The position numbers and the translations under genes were made by a program. A stretch of 64,000 nucleotides of DNA. It comes from Bradyrhizobium sp. B097 (GTDB taxonomy: Bacteria; Pseudomonadota; Alphaproteobacteria; Rhizobiales; Xanthobacteraceae). Positions 19,472 through 27,983 of the stretch are shown here, piece by piece; positions within the stretch are counted from its first letter, which is position 1; the number at the start of each line of letters is the position of its first letter. Below the pieces are notes generated by a model. That model was not told where the DNA came from and ran no database searches. It saw only the letters and a list, made by a program, of their open reading frames with translations. The stretch lies in assembly GCF_038957035.1 (NCBI RefSeq), contig NZ_CP152412.1, forward strand, positions 4,956,501 through 5,020,500, written 5' to 3'.

Positions 19472-20152
19472 ATGACCTCACGCGACTCCGCCTCCTCCGA
19501 GATCACGCCCGAGGTGCTGCTGCGCGCCTATGCCTGCGGCATCTTCCCGATGGCGGAGAGCGCCGACGATCCGACCCTGTTCTGGGTCGAGCCGGAATTG
19601 CGCGGCGTGATTCCATTCGACGGCTTCCGCGTCGCCTCCCGCCTGGCGCGCACCGTGCGCTCGGACGTGTTCACCGTCACCGTCGATACCGCGTTCAAGG
19701 CCGTGATCGCCGGTTGCGCGGCGCCGCAGCCCGGCCGCGACGACACCTGGATCAACAAGCGCATCCGCGACCTCTATGTCGGGCTGCACGCGTCAGGCCA
19801 TTGCCACAGCGTCGAGGTCTGGCAGGACGACAATCTGGTCGGCGGGCTCTATGGCGTCAGCCTCGGCCGCGCCTTCTTCGGCGAGAGCATGTTTCACACC
19901 ACGCGCGACGCATCGAAGGTCGCGCTGGTGCATCTGGTGGCGCGGCTGATCGCGGGCGGGTTCGAACTGCTCGACACGCAATATGTGACCGAGCATCTGA
20001 AGACGTTCGGTGCGGTGGAGATTTCGCGTCGCCGCTATCGCGCACTACTCGACAAGGCGATCGCAGGCGCGCCGGCGGAATTCCGCAAGCTCGACGCCAC
20101 CCAGCCGGTCAAGGGTGCCGACGCGCTGGCGATCATCGCCGCGCGTGGTTGA
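19472..20152 (+). CDS. aat: Leucyl/phenylalanyl-tRNA-protein transferase
   Basis: 226 aa, normal for Aat. The enzyme adds Leu or Phe to N-terminal Arg/Lys of proteins and so marks them for ClpAP in the N-end rule pathway. Diagnostic segments are the N-terminal [45 protein letters not shown] in the core, and [15 protein letters not shown]. In many alphaproteobacteria aat lies beside accBC, a DUF2155 gene and an NDUFA12 gene, all of which are in this window. It converges on the DUF2155 gene across a REP-like repeat. Confidence 0.96.
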   Translation: MTSRDSASSEITPEVLLRAYACGIFPMAESADDPTLFWVEPELRGVIPFDGFRVASRLARTVRSDVFTVTVDTAFKAVIAGCAAPQPGRDDTWINKRIRDLYVGLHASGHCHSVEVWQDDNLVGGLYGVSLGRAFFGESMFHTTRDASKVALVHLVARLIAGGFELLDTQYVTEHLKTFGAVEISRRRYRALLDKAIAGAPAEFRKLDATQPVKGADALAIIAARG

Positions 20153-20165
20153 TCTTTGGGTGCAT

Positions 20166-20251
20166 GTAGCCCGGATGAAGCGAAGCGTAATCCGGGAAAG
20201 TCTCTCCGCGGAGAGAACCCCGGATTTCGCTAACGCTCCATCCGGGCTACG
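20166..20251. repeat. REP-like palindromic repeat, family A copy 1
   Basis: The outer arms GTAGCCCGGATG (20166 on) and CATCCGGGCTAC (to 20250) are inverted, with inner inverted ATCCGGG/CCCGGAT segments. It fills the junction between the convergent aat and DUF2155 genes. A second copy lies at 45735-45822. Such elements are common in Bradyrhizobium and Rhodopseudomonas genomes. Confidence 0.85.
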
Positions 20252-20260
20252 CAGTTTCGC

Positions 20261-21244
20261 CTAATTCCCGAACAATCCGCCGAACAATCCGCCCGGCCGC
20301 TGCTGCTGGGGCGGCGGAGGTGGCGGCTGCTGCTGGTATTGCGGCTGCGGCGGCGGACGCGGCGCGGCCTGCTTCGGCGGCGCGCGCTTCTGGGCCGGCG
20401 GCGGAGGCGGCGTCGGCGCCTTCGGCGGATCGGGCGCGGCGGTCACGATGGTCTGGTCCGGCCCTTTGCAGTCGGTCAGCCAGATGTCGTAGATCGGATG
20501 CTCGACGCCATGGAGGCCCGGGCTCGCCGCGAACATCCAGCCGGAAAATATCCGCTTCACCTCGCCCTGCAGCGTGATCTCGTCGACCTCGACGAAGGCG
20601 TCGGTGTTGGCGGCTTCCGTCGACGGCCTGGTGTAGCAGGCATCGGTCTTCACCCGCAGCGCGCCGAACTGCACCGTCTCGCCGATGTCCTCGTCGAAAT
20701 TGATGATGCGTCCGGTGATCTTGTCGAGGCCGGAGAAGCTCGCCTTCTTGTTGGTGATCTTGGTCGACGGCGGCTCCTGCACGACCTCGTCGCCCGGCTG
20801 CAACGCGGCAGGCGTCTGCGGCGCCGTGCCCTGCGGCGTGCCCTTGGGCTGACGCTGGCCCGGCAGCGGATTGGCACCGGGCGGTGTATTGGCAACGGCG
20901 GGCCCGCCGGGCTGCGGCGGCTGCACGGCAACGCCGGGCGGAGCGACCGTGCTACCTGGCGGCGGCGCCAAAGGCTGCGACTGCACGCTGCCGGGCGGCG
21001 GCACCGCCTGGCCGGGCGGCAACGCCCGCGGCTGCGTCGGCAGCAGGCGGCCGCGCGGCAATTCCGGCACTTCCTCGTCGTCGTCGCCGGGAGGCGCCAC
21101 CTGGCCACGCGGAATCGAGCCGGGCGGACGCGGCGCGGGATCGGAGAAAATCGTTCCGATCTGCGCGCGCGCGGGCGGCGCAAGCGAGATGGTTGAGGCG
21201 GCAACCAAGGCCGCAAAGCCAGTCAGGGCAATGGTTCGAAGCAT
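20261..21244 (-). CDS. DUF2155 domain-containing exported protein
   Basis: 327 aa from the ATG at 21244; earlier in-frame starts add residues with no signal peptide. The start chosen gives a clean signal peptide (LRTIALTGFAALVAAS, cut after ARA-Q). A Pro-rich, low-complexity middle (about residues 30-180) precedes the DUF2155 domain (about 195-290: ITGRIINFDEDIGETVQFG, then ACYTRP, SGWMFAASPGLHGVEHPIYD). A Pro/Gln tail ends in GGLFGGLFGN. The family is conserved in alphaproteobacteria next to aat and NDUFA12; function unknown, probably periplasmic. Confidence 0.9.
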   Translation of the reverse strand: MLRTIALTGFAALVAASTISLAPPARAQIGTIFSDPAPRPPGSIPRGQVAPPGDDDEEVPELPRGRLLPTQPRALPPGQAVPPPGSVQSQPLAPPPGSTVAPPGVAVQPPQPGGPAVANTPPGANPLPGQRQPKGTPQGTAPQTPAALQPGDEVVQEPPSTKITNKKASFSGLDKITGRIINFDEDIGETVQFGALRVKTDACYTRPSTEAANTDAFVEVDEITLQGEVKRIFSGWMFAASPGLHGVEHPIYDIWLTDCKGPDQTIVTAAPDPPKAPTPPPPPAQKRAPPKQAAPRPPPQPQYQQQPPPPPPQQQRPGGLFGGLFGN

Positions 21245-21380
21245 CTCGCGGGCTTTAAAAGGCGAATCGGGCTCGCGACAGTCTACCTTGATATCGGCCG
21301 CTCGCAGGCCACCGGTTAACACGCCGAATACGGCGGGGAAAGGGCGCGCGGACGCCCGTCCCCGGCCCTCCGGCCAGGCA

Positions 21381-21411
21381 CTGGTCACCCCTCTGGTCAC
21401 CCTCTGGTCAC
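21381..21411. promoter_or_regulatory. Three CTGGTCAC direct repeats, about one helical turn apart
   Basis: CTGGTCAC occurs at 21381, 21393 and 21404, spaced 12 and 11 bp, followed by the palindrome ACACGTGT at 21420-21427. They lie in the divergent region between the DUF2155 gene and the SDR gene. Direct repeats at about one turn are typical of OmpR-type or other head-to-tail binding sites. No regulator is identified. Confidence 0.35.
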
Positions 21412-21513
21412 TCCTGGGAACACGTGTGATAGTCCTCACGCTGAAGGCGCGCGGCACCGCGTGAAAACCAGGAAAATCCGGATCGAACCGGACCAGCCAG
21501 AGGAAACCCAAAC

Positions 21514-22293
21514 ATGCCAGATCGCATCAGGCTCGACGGCCGGGTTGCCGTCGTCACCGGGGCTGCCGGCGTCATCGGAACCGCCACGCTCCAACTGCTC
21601 GCCGAACGCGGGGCGCGGATTGTCGCGGTTGACCGTAACGAGGCGGATCTTGCGGCCGCCATCAAGGACCTCCCCGCCTCGGCCGAGGCCTTCGCGATCG
21701 CCGCCGACGTCACCGATGAGGACGAGGTCAAGGACTATGTCCGCGCCGCCGTGGACCGCTTCGGCAGCATCGACGCCTTCTACAACAACGCCGGCATCGA
21801 GGGCGACATCAGGCCGATCCCGGAATATTCGCTGGAGAGCTTTCGCCGGGTGCTCGACGTCAATGTCGTCGGCGTCTTCCTCGGCATGAAGCATGTGCTG
21901 CCTGTCATGCTGAAGCAGAACAAGGGCAGCATCATCAACACCGCCTCGATCGCCGGCCTGATGGGATCGCCGATGATCGCGGTCTACAGCGCCAGCAAGC
22001 ATGCGGTGATCGGATTGACCAAGAGCGCGGCCTGGGAATGCTCCGGCACCGGCGTGCGCGTCAATTGCGTCTGCCCCGGCATGATCGAGAGCCGGATGCT
22101 GAGCACCATCCTGCAGGGCCGTTCCGGCGGCAACGCGCCGCCGCCGGTCGAGAAGATCGTCGACCGCATCCCGGCACGCCGGCTCGGCCTCGCGAGCGAG
22201 GTCGCCTCGATCGTCGCTTTCCTCGCTTCCGACGAGGCGAGCTACGTCTCCGGCTCCGCCTACACTGTCGACGGCGGCCGCACCGCCGCCTGA
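21514..22293 (+). CDS. SDR family NAD(P)-dependent oxidoreductase
   Basis: 259 aa classical short-chain dehydrogenase. The Rossmann motif TGAAGVIG is at residues 15-22, NNAGIEG (NNAG motif) near 90, the catalytic Ser in NTASIAG, and Tyr158/Lys162 in YSASK. PG at CPGMIES and the C-terminal SYVSGSAYTVDGGRTA are typical of FabG/glucose-1-dehydrogenase-like members. The substrate cannot be assigned. An esterase-like gene follows 36 bp downstream, so the two are probably one operon acting on the same small molecule. Confidence 0.93.
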   Translation: MPDRIRLDGRVAVVTGAAGVIGTATLQLLAERGARIVAVDRNEADLAAAIKDLPASAEAFAIAADVTDEDEVKDYVRAAVDRFGSIDAFYNNAGIEGDIRPIPEYSLESFRRVLDVNVVGVFLGMKHVLPVMLKQNKGSIINTASIAGLMGSPMIAVYSASKHAVIGLTKSAAWECSGTGVRVNCVCPGMIESRMLSTILQGRSGGNAPPPVEKIVDRIPARRLGLASEVASIVAFLASDEASYVSGSAYTVDGGRTAA

Positions 22294-22329
22294 CAGTTCA
22301 TTTCAGCATCACAAGAAGGTTCGTTGCCT

Positions 22330-23271
22330 ATGCCCGTCGTTCTCGATCCCGATGCCGCCGCCGTCTACAAGGCTTTCCAGGAGGCCGGCCGCCCCGCCTA
22401 TGAATCGCTGACCGCACCGGAAGCGCGCGACTATTATCGGGCCGCCCGCATCGTCTCCAATCCCGAGCCGCCGGCGCTTGAATCGAGCAAGCCGCTTGCG
22501 ATCCCGGCGCCGCACGGCACCATCCCGGCCCGCATCTACACGCCGAAGACGCTGCGCAAGAAGGACGGGCTCGCGCCGTGCCTGGTGTTCTTCCATGGCG
22601 GCGGCTGGGTGATCGGCGATCTCGATACCCATGAGGTGGTTTGCCAGAAGCTCGCCCATGAGGGCGAGCTGATCGTGATCTCGGTCGATTATCGGCTGGC
22701 GCCCGAGCACCGCTTCCCTGCCGCGGTGGACGACGCCGTCACCGCGACCAAATGGGTTGCGGCCAACGCCGGGGATCTCGGCATCGATGCCGCGCGTCTA
22801 ATTGTCGGCGGCGACAGCGCCGGCGGCAATCTGGCTGCGGTGGTTGCCCTCACCGCCCGCGCCGGCGGACCGAAGCTCGCGGCCCAGCTGCTGGTCTATC
22901 CTGCGACCGATTTCTCGCGCAAACATCCCTCGCATCGCGAGCCCGAGACCAGCATCCTGCTGACGCATTCGGTGATCGGCTGGTTCGGCGACCATTATCT
23001 CGGCGACGCCGACAACAGCGACTGGCGCGCCTCGCCTGCGCGCGCGAAAAGCTTTGCCGGATTGCCGCCGGCCTATGTACTGACCGCCGGCGCCGATCCG
23101 CTGCGCGACGAAGGCGACGAGTATGCGACATTCCTCAAGGATGCCGGCGTGCCCGTGACCTGCCGGCATTTCCCCGGCCAGTTCCATGGCTTCTTCACCA
23201 TGGGCAAGCTGCTCAATCAGGCCAATGTCGCGGTGACCGAGATCAGCGCCTGGCTGAAGACGCTGGGCTAG
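22330..23271 (+). CDS. Alpha/beta hydrolase, HSL-type esterase
   Basis: 313 aa. The oxyanion motif HGGGW (FFHGGGWVIGD) is near residue 90 and the nucleophile Ser in GGDSAGGN near 160. The acid Asp is in AGADPLRDEGD and the His in FPGQFHGF, completing a hormone-sensitive-lipase triad. The ATG at 22330 was preferred to the TTG at 22324 because AGAAGG (22314-22319) then has a normal 10-nt spacing. It lies 36 bp after the SDR gene. It likely hydrolyses short-chain esters; natural substrate unknown. Confidence 0.92.
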   Translation: MPVVLDPDAAAVYKAFQEAGRPAYESLTAPEARDYYRAARIVSNPEPPALESSKPLAIPAPHGTIPARIYTPKTLRKKDGLAPCLVFFHGGGWVIGDLDTHEVVCQKLAHEGELIVISVDYRLAPEHRFPAAVDDAVTATKWVAANAGDLGIDAARLIVGGDSAGGNLAAVVALTARAGGPKLAAQLLVYPATDFSRKHPSHREPETSILLTHSVIGWFGDHYLGDADNSDWRASPARAKSFAGLPPAYVLTAGADPLRDEGDEYATFLKDAGVPVTCRHFPGQFHGFFTMGKLLNQANVAVTEISAWLKTLG

Positions 23272-23438
23272 CGATCCGATCGGGGCGACGCGCCTGCAGC
23301 GTCGTCCCCTCGATCGAGGCCCGGAGCGCATGGCGCGCGCAGCTTGCGGCGTTAGCGCGCCTTGAAGTTCCCCGCGCCGCGCGATAGTGCGGCCGGACAC
23401 GCTTCGCGCCACCGGGCACTCCAGCCATCGAGATCGTC

Positions 23439-24662
23439 TTGTTCACGCCCATCCTCGTCTACGGTATCCCGCTCGATTTCATCCTGTTCGCGCTGACGCT
23501 GCTCGGCGTCGCGATCTTCCATCACCATACGCTCGCCGTGGCGTTGACCGGCCTTGCCGCGATCGTCGCCTACAAGCTGCTATTCACGGGCTTCGCAAGG
23601 TTCGGCGCGGGCGTGCCCGGCCTCGTGCACCAGATGGAGCATGAGTGGGTCACGCTCGCGAACCTGTTCCTGCTCCTGATGGGATTTGCGCTGCTGTCGC
23701 GGCATTTCGAGGAGAGCCGCATCCCGGACGAGATGCCGGCGCTGCTGCCCGACGACTGGAAGGGCGGACTGATCCTGCTGGTGATCGTGTTCGTGCTGTC
23801 GGCTTTCCTGGACAATATCGCGGCGGCGCTGATCGGCGGCACCGTCGCCCGCTCCGTGTTCCGCGGCCGCGTCCATATCGGCTACCTCGCGGCCATCGTT
23901 GCCGCATCGAATGCCGGCGGCGCCGGCAGCGTCGTCGGCGACACCACGACCACGATGATGTGGATCGACGGCGTCAGCCCGCTCACCGTCGTCGACGCCT
24001 ATGTCGCCGCCATCGTGGCGATGCTGGTGTTTGCGGTGCCGGCCTCGCTGCAGCAGCACCGCTATTCCCCGATCGTGAAGGATGCGCCGTCCGGCCTCTC
24101 CATCGACTGGGCCCGGGTTGCGATCGTGGCGGTGATTTTGCTCGCCGCGCTGACTGCCAATGTCACGGCCAATCTGAAATTCCCCGCGCTATTGGACGCG
24201 CTGCCCGTGCTCGGGCTCGCGGTCTGGGCCGCAATCCTCGTCACCTCGCTGCTGCGGCGGCCGGACTGGTCGGTGATGCCCGAGACGTTCAAGGGCACCG
24301 TGTTCCTGCTCGCGCTGGTGACGGCGGCCTCGATGATGCCGGTGGAGAAGCTGCCGGCGGCATCGTGGCAGACCGCGCTCGGGCTCGGCTTCATCTCGTC
24401 GGTGTTCGACAACATTCCCCTGACCGCGCTGGCGCTCAGGCAAGGCGGCTACGACTGGGGCTTTCTCGCCTACGCGGTCGGATTTGGCGGATCGATGGTC
24501 TGGTTCGGGTCGTCCGCGGGCGTTGCGGTGTCCAACATGTATCCGGAAGCCAAGTCGGTGGTCCGCTGGATCACCCAGGGCTGGCCGATCATGGTGGCCT
24601 ACGTCGTCGGCTTCTTCGTGATGCTGGCCCTGCTCGGCTGGCATCCCGACGCGCCGCATTGA
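23439..24662 (+). CDS. NhaD/ArsB-superfamily ion transporter
   Basis: 407 aa, about 11 hydrophobic segments, from a probable TTG start. Typical ion-transporter superfamily features are FLDNIAAALIGGTVA (about residue 125), the glycine-rich AASNAGGAGSVVGDTTTTMMW (shown here in two parts: AASNAGGAGS and VVGDTTTTMMW), and a repeat-symmetric SSVFDNIPLTALALRQGGYD in the second half. These loops match NhaD-type sodium/proton antiporters and citrate-transporter-like proteins. Ion specificity cannot be settled. The 167-bp upstream gap holds an imperfect GC hairpin (about 23291-23311) that may end the esterase transcript. Confidence 0.82.
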   Translation: MFTPILVYGIPLDFILFALTLLGVAIFHHHTLAVALTGLAAIVAYKLLFTGFARFGAGVPGLVHQMEHEWVTLANLFLLLMGFALLSRHFEESRIPDEMPALLPDDWKGGLILLVIVFVLSAFLDNIAAALIGGTVARSVFRGRVHIGYLAAIVAASNAGGAGSVVGDTTTTMMWIDGVSPLTVVDAYVAAIVAMLVFAVPASLQQHRYSPIVKDAPSGLSIDWARVAIVAVILLAALTANVTANLKFPALLDALPVLGLAVWAAILVTSLLRRPDWSVMPETFKGTVFLLALVTAASMMPVEKLPAASWQTALGLGFISSVFDNIPLTALALRQGGYDWGFLAYAVGFGGSMVWFGSSAGVAVSNMYPEAKSVVRWITQGWPIMVAYVVGFFVMLALLGWHPDAPH

Positions 24663-24737
24663 AGCAAATGCGGAACTCGCCATGCTGCGACGCACAATTG
24701 GACTGTCTCAAACTTGTGGAAAAGCGAGACAAATCCG

Positions 24738-24767
24738 TTGACATTGCTAAACTCCATTCGCCGTAAC
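24738..24767 (+). promoter_or_regulatory. Possible sigma70 promoter
   Basis: TTGACA at 24738-24743 is a perfect -35 hexamer. A weak -10 (CCGTAA/CGTAAC) follows 17-18 nt later, placing the start site just upstream of the ribosome binding site of the 144-aa gene. The region is AT-richer than its surroundings. Confidence 0.4.
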
Positions 24768-24785
24768 AACTTATGGAGCGTTCGC

Positions 24786-25220
24786 ATGAGTGTTAGTGCA
24801 GAAGTCCTCGCCCGCGCCCCGTTGGAAACGACGGAGGGCGAAATCGACACGGTGAGTTCGCATCGACCACGCGGCAACATTCGGCCGCTCTCACCGATGC
24901 CGGACTACGTCGAGCACCGCAACGGCGTCAACGAGGTGGGCAAGCTATCGGCCGAGGCGGTCGTGCGCGAATACGAAGCGGCGGTGAAAGAGATCGAGGC
25001 CCTTGGAACGGAACTGCAATTGGCCGCCAAGAACTGCGAGGTCATGGTGGCGGGTGTCCACGACATGATCGCGGAAATCAAGGAGTTCGCCGCGGGTTAC
25101 CGCGATCAGGGCAAGCGTTTTTTCCTGCAGATCGAAGCCGTCTCGTTGATGACCACGGAGGTCAGGAATACCTGCGAAGCACTCAAGAAGAAGATCGCGA
25201 CCGACACATTGAGCAACTGA
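24786..25220 (+). CDS. Hypothetical coiled-coil protein, 144 aa
   Basis: No family recognised. The ATG at 24786 has GGAG at 24774-24777, so it was preferred to an in-frame ATG at 24714. The first 55 residues are polar and probably disordered. Residues about 60-140 are strongly helical and heptad-like (EAVVREYEAAVKEIEALGTE, MIAEIKEFAAGYRDQ), suggesting a soluble coiled coil. It has its own promoter-like TTGACA and a hairpin terminator about 190 bp after the stop, so it looks like an independent transcription unit with a long 3' UTR carrying a tandem repeat. Confidence 0.75.
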   Translation: MSVSAEVLARAPLETTEGEIDTVSSHRPRGNIRPLSPMPDYVEHRNGVNEVGKLSAEAVVREYEAAVKEIEALGTELQLAAKNCEVMVAGVHDMIAEIKEFAAGYRDQGKRFFLQIEAVSLMTTEVRNTCEALKKKIATDTLSN

Positions 25221-25340
25221 TATTCTGGCTCGGGCAGGTTTCGTGCTCGGCCATCCGTGGATTTTTCAGCGTGTGTGCTGATCGAGCGTAGGTGAATGGC
25301 TGCGCTATTCCGGCGCGGCGGAACCGTTAGTTCTATTCAA

Positions 25341-25400
25341 GACCAAGTCGTTTGAGATCAAGTCGTTCAGGATCAAGTGGTTCTAGATCAAGTCGTTCAA
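25341..25400. repeat. 15-bp tandem repeat, four copies
   Basis: Four head-to-tail units of 15 bp run at 25341, 25356, 25371 and 25386. The consensus is GATCAAGTCGTTCAG with one to four differences per copy. The array lies in the 3' UTR of the 144-aa gene and ends 6 bp before a terminator hairpin. One frame contains stop codons, so it does not look coding. Confidence 0.9.
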
Positions 25401-25406
25401 CATCCG

Positions 25407-25428
25407 GCCCCGCTTCGGCGGGGCGTTT
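25407..25428 (+). terminator. Intrinsic terminator
   Basis: GCCCCGC (25407-25413), loop TTCG, GCGGGGC (25418-25424), then GTTTGT. A 7-bp GC stem closed by a UUCG tetraloop ends the transcript of the 144-aa gene. Confidence 0.75.
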
Positions 25429-25491
25429 GTGCTGCGCTAATCTCTGCACGCGGCGTGTCCGCGATGGGCCGGATCGACGTCAATGACCCGT

Positions 25492-25710
25492 TTAGCGCAC
25501 ATCAGGTGCGCGCTCGGCCATGTCCGTCGCCGGAGCCAAGGCGGAAATCGGAGACCAGCGGTCGCTGAAATCCTTGGCCGGGAGCGCGTCCGTGTCGGAG
25601 ACGACAACGCCCTCGGTCCGGGGCAGATGCGACCTGATCGTCGCGGCGGTTGCAGTGACAGCCAGCAGGGCGACGGCCACGAACCCGGTCATCGTTCGAT
25701 GCTTTGTCAT
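25492..25710 (-). CDS. Small exported protein, 72 aa
   Basis: The start is well supported: AAGGAGG lies 7 nt before the ATG on the minus strand. A signal peptide or signal anchor (MTKHRTMTGFVAVALLAVTATAA) is followed by a polar domain of about 48 residues ending RAPDVR, with no cysteines. No family recognised. It converges on the 144-aa gene. The 463 bp behind it (25711-26174) contain no other gene except a candidate 28-aa ORF. Confidence 0.7.
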   Translation of the reverse strand: MTKHRTMTGFVAVALLAVTATAATIRSHLPRTEGVVVSDTDALPAKDFSDRWSPISALAPATDMAERAPDVR

Positions 25711-26035
25711 TTTGAACCTCCTTGGTCCCCAACGCCCACTTAACGTAGGTCACAGGAACCTTCGCGCTGGTTCAGCACAAAGACAGCATGGATCGTGTGA
25801 GATTGGACAACGAGCTTGTCCCAAACTCAAATTGCCTCTGCCGGCAGCGCCGGTGAGTTTGGCGACGGTTCTCATCGGCAGCTGTGTTCGCTTCATCGGC
25901 GCTGCACTATTCGCCGCTGTAATGCTCACTGGCATACGATAAGGGCGCCCCGATTTTCACCTGTTGCAATCGCGCCGGAAAGCCAAATCCAGGCCTGTAA
26001 GGCTTGTGTCAGCCGAGTTGCTTAGACTCGTTCGC

Positions 26036-26122
26036 ATGGACCGAGACCTACTCTATTTCCGCACATCGCTGGTTTGGGCGGCATTGCTTGCCGCTGCGCT
26101 GGTGTACATTCTCATTGCATAA
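26036..26122 (+). CDS. Candidate 28-aa single-TM small protein
   Basis: The ORF encodes a polar N-terminus (MDRDLLYFRTS) and a hydrophobic segment (LVWAALLAAALVYILIA) that would span the membrane once, the layout of many real small membrane proteins. No clear ribosome binding site was seen upstream, which lowers confidence. It lies in an otherwise empty 463-bp gap between the 72-aa gene and the GlxA-type regulator. Confidence 0.35.
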   Translation: MDRDLLYFRTSLVWAALLAAALVYILIA

Positions 26123-26174
26123 TCCGCTTGTGGCGTTAGCGCCATAATACCGGGAGCTTCCGCAAGTCCACGAC

Positions 26175-27113
26175 CTACCCCGCGCGCGATGCCCGGCGCA
26201 GCGATTGCGGCGGCTGGCCGAAGGCGCGGATGAAGGCGCGGCGCATCCGTTCGGGATCGCGGAAGCCGGTGATCTCCGCGACGCGCTCGATCGCCTCGCC
26301 CGACGACTGCACGCGCTGCCGCGCGACTTCGATCCTCAACCGTTCGACCGCTTTCGATGGCGTGGTGCCGGTCTCCGCGATGAAGGCGCGGGTGAAATGC
26401 CGCGAGCTCATCCCGGCCTTGTCGGCGAGGTCCTCGACCGTCAGCGGCGCATCGAGATGTTCGCGCGCCCAGGCCAGCAGCGGCCCGAACCGGCCGTTCG
26501 GCGCCTTCAATTCCAGCAGCGAGGAAAACTGCGACTGCCCGCCGCTGCGCCGATGATACAGCACGAGTTGCCGCGCGGTGCTCTGCGCGACCTCGTCGCC
26601 GTAGTCTTCGGTGATCATGGCGAGTGCGAGGTCGATGCCGGCGGTGATGCCGGCCGAGCTCCAGATGTTGCCGTCGCGGACGAAGATCTGGTCCGGCTCG
26701 AGCTTGACCTTCGGATAGGTCTTCACGAAATGCGGCGTGCGCTGCCAATGCGTGGTGGCACGGCGGCCGTCGAGCAGGCCGGCCTCGGCCAGCACATAGG
26801 CGCCCGAGCAGACGCTGGCGACGCGGATGCCGCGGCTCGCCATCCGCCGCACGAATGACAGCGTGGTCGGACAGGTTGCCGGCGTGCCCACGCCGTTGCC
26901 GCCCGCGATGATCAGCGTCGTGATCGCCGCCGACGGCTTGAGGCCGCGCGCCAGCATCTCGACGCCGGACGAAGAGCGCACCGGCCCGGCCTTCACCGCG
27001 ATCGTCTTGATATCAGGCGGGTTGTTGGCGAAGCGCGCCGCAATCTCGAACGCCGCGATCGGGCCGGCCGCATCGAGCAGCTGGAAGTCGGGAAAGATCA
27101 GGATGCCGATCAT
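26175..27113 (-). CDS. GlxA-type transcriptional regulator (DJ-1/PfpI + AraC)
   Basis: 312 aa. The N-terminal DJ-1/PfpI amidotransferase-like domain (about residues 1-170; nucleophile-elbow region ASVCSGAYVLAEAG) likely binds a ligand. The C-terminal AraC/XylS double HTH (about 215-305) contains the helix-turn-helix GMSSRHFTRAF and the signature EITGFRDPERMRRAFIRAFG. It is transcribed divergently from an isonitrile hydratase gene that is itself a DJ-1/PfpI protein, so it probably controls that gene in response to a related substrate (inference). Confidence 0.92.
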   Translation of the reverse strand: MIGILIFPDFQLLDAAGPIAAFEIAARFANNPPDIKTIAVKAGPVRSSSGVEMLARGLKPSAAITTLIIAGGNGVGTPATCPTTLSFVRRMASRGIRVASVCSGAYVLAEAGLLDGRRATTHWQRTPHFVKTYPKVKLEPDQIFVRDGNIWSSAGITAGIDLALAMITEDYGDEVAQSTARQLVLYHRRSGGQSQFSSLLELKAPNGRFGPLLAWAREHLDAPLTVEDLADKAGMSSRHFTRAFIAETGTTPSKAVERLRIEVARQRVQSSGEAIERVAEITGFRDPERMRRAFIRAFGQPPQSLRRASRAG

Positions 27114-27242
27114 CTGCCAAATCCTCGTAATGCCAAATCACCGGAGACGGGGTCGACGTCCGAAAATGAGGGAATTACGCCATTTTGGACAAGAGGCCAT
27201 CATGGCATCGTGGTTCCGTCAAGCGCTATTTGGAGACCTCCG

Positions 27243-27941
27243 ATGTCCGAACCCCTGCAGATTGGATTGCTCGTCTTCCCGAAGGTGACCCAGCTCGACC
27301 TGACCGGCCCGCTGCAGGTATTCTCCTCGGTCCCCGGCGCCAAGGTGCATCTGATCTGGAAACGGATCGAGCCCGTTCCGACCGACTCCGTCATGGTCCT
27401 GACACCGACCACGACCTTTGCCGACTGCCCGCAGCTCGACGTGATCTGCGTGCCCGGCGGGTTCGGCACCGACGACATGGTCGGCGACGAGGAGATGCTC
27501 GCCTTCCTGCGCAAGCAGGCCGAGGGAGCGAAATACGTCACGTCGGTCTGCACGGGATCGCTGGTGCTCGGCGCCGCCGGTCTGCTGCAGGGCTATCGCG
27601 CCACCACGCATTGGAGCGCGATCGATTTCCTGGCGGGCTTCGGAGCCATCCCGACCAAGACGCGCGTCTGCGTCGACCGCAACCGTTTCACCGGCGGCGG
27701 CGTCACCGCCGGCATCGATTTCGCGCTGACGCTGGTGTCCGAGCTCGTCGATCGCAAGACCGCGGAAGCGATCCAGCTCAGGCTCGAATACAACCCGGCC
27801 CCGCCGTTCAATGCCGGCTCGCCCGATACCGCACCGGCCGAGATCCTCGCCTTCATGAAGGAGCGGATGGGACCGGCACATGCGCGCCGGGGCGAATTGA
27901 TGAGCCGCGCCGCGGCGCGGGTCGGCCAGGGGGCGTCCTGA
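27243..27941 (+). CDS. inhA: DJ-1/PfpI family protein, isonitrile hydratase-like
   Basis: 232 aa, close to the 228 aa of Pseudomonas isonitrile hydratase, which hydrates isonitriles to N-substituted formamides. The match to InhA as I remember it is extensive: QLDLTGPLQVF, PTTTFADCPQLDVICVPGG, YVTSVCTGSLVLGAAGLL with the catalytic Cys, RATTHW, GGGVTAGIDFALTL and YNPAPPFNAGSPDTAPAEI. The ATG at 27243 (MSEPLQIGLLVF) was chosen to match the family N-terminus; an in-frame ATG lies 33 bp upstream. It is divergent from a GlxA-type regulator. Activity on isonitriles is inferred. Confidence 0.85.
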   Translation: MSEPLQIGLLVFPKVTQLDLTGPLQVFSSVPGAKVHLIWKRIEPVPTDSVMVLTPTTTFADCPQLDVICVPGGFGTDDMVGDEEMLAFLRKQAEGAKYVTSVCTGSLVLGAAGLLQGYRATTHWSAIDFLAGFGAIPTKTRVCVDRNRFTGGGVTAGIDFALTLVSELVDRKTAEAIQLRLEYNPAPPFNAGSPDTAPAEILAFMKERMGPAHARRGELMSRAAARVGQGAS

Positions 27942-27983
27942 TCATTCCTCGCGACAATTGCCGTCGGCCGCGAGCGCAGAGCT

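Noticed and set aside
25341..25400. CRISPR-like array
   Set aside because: Units are contiguous 15-mers without spacers and no cas genes exist nearby.
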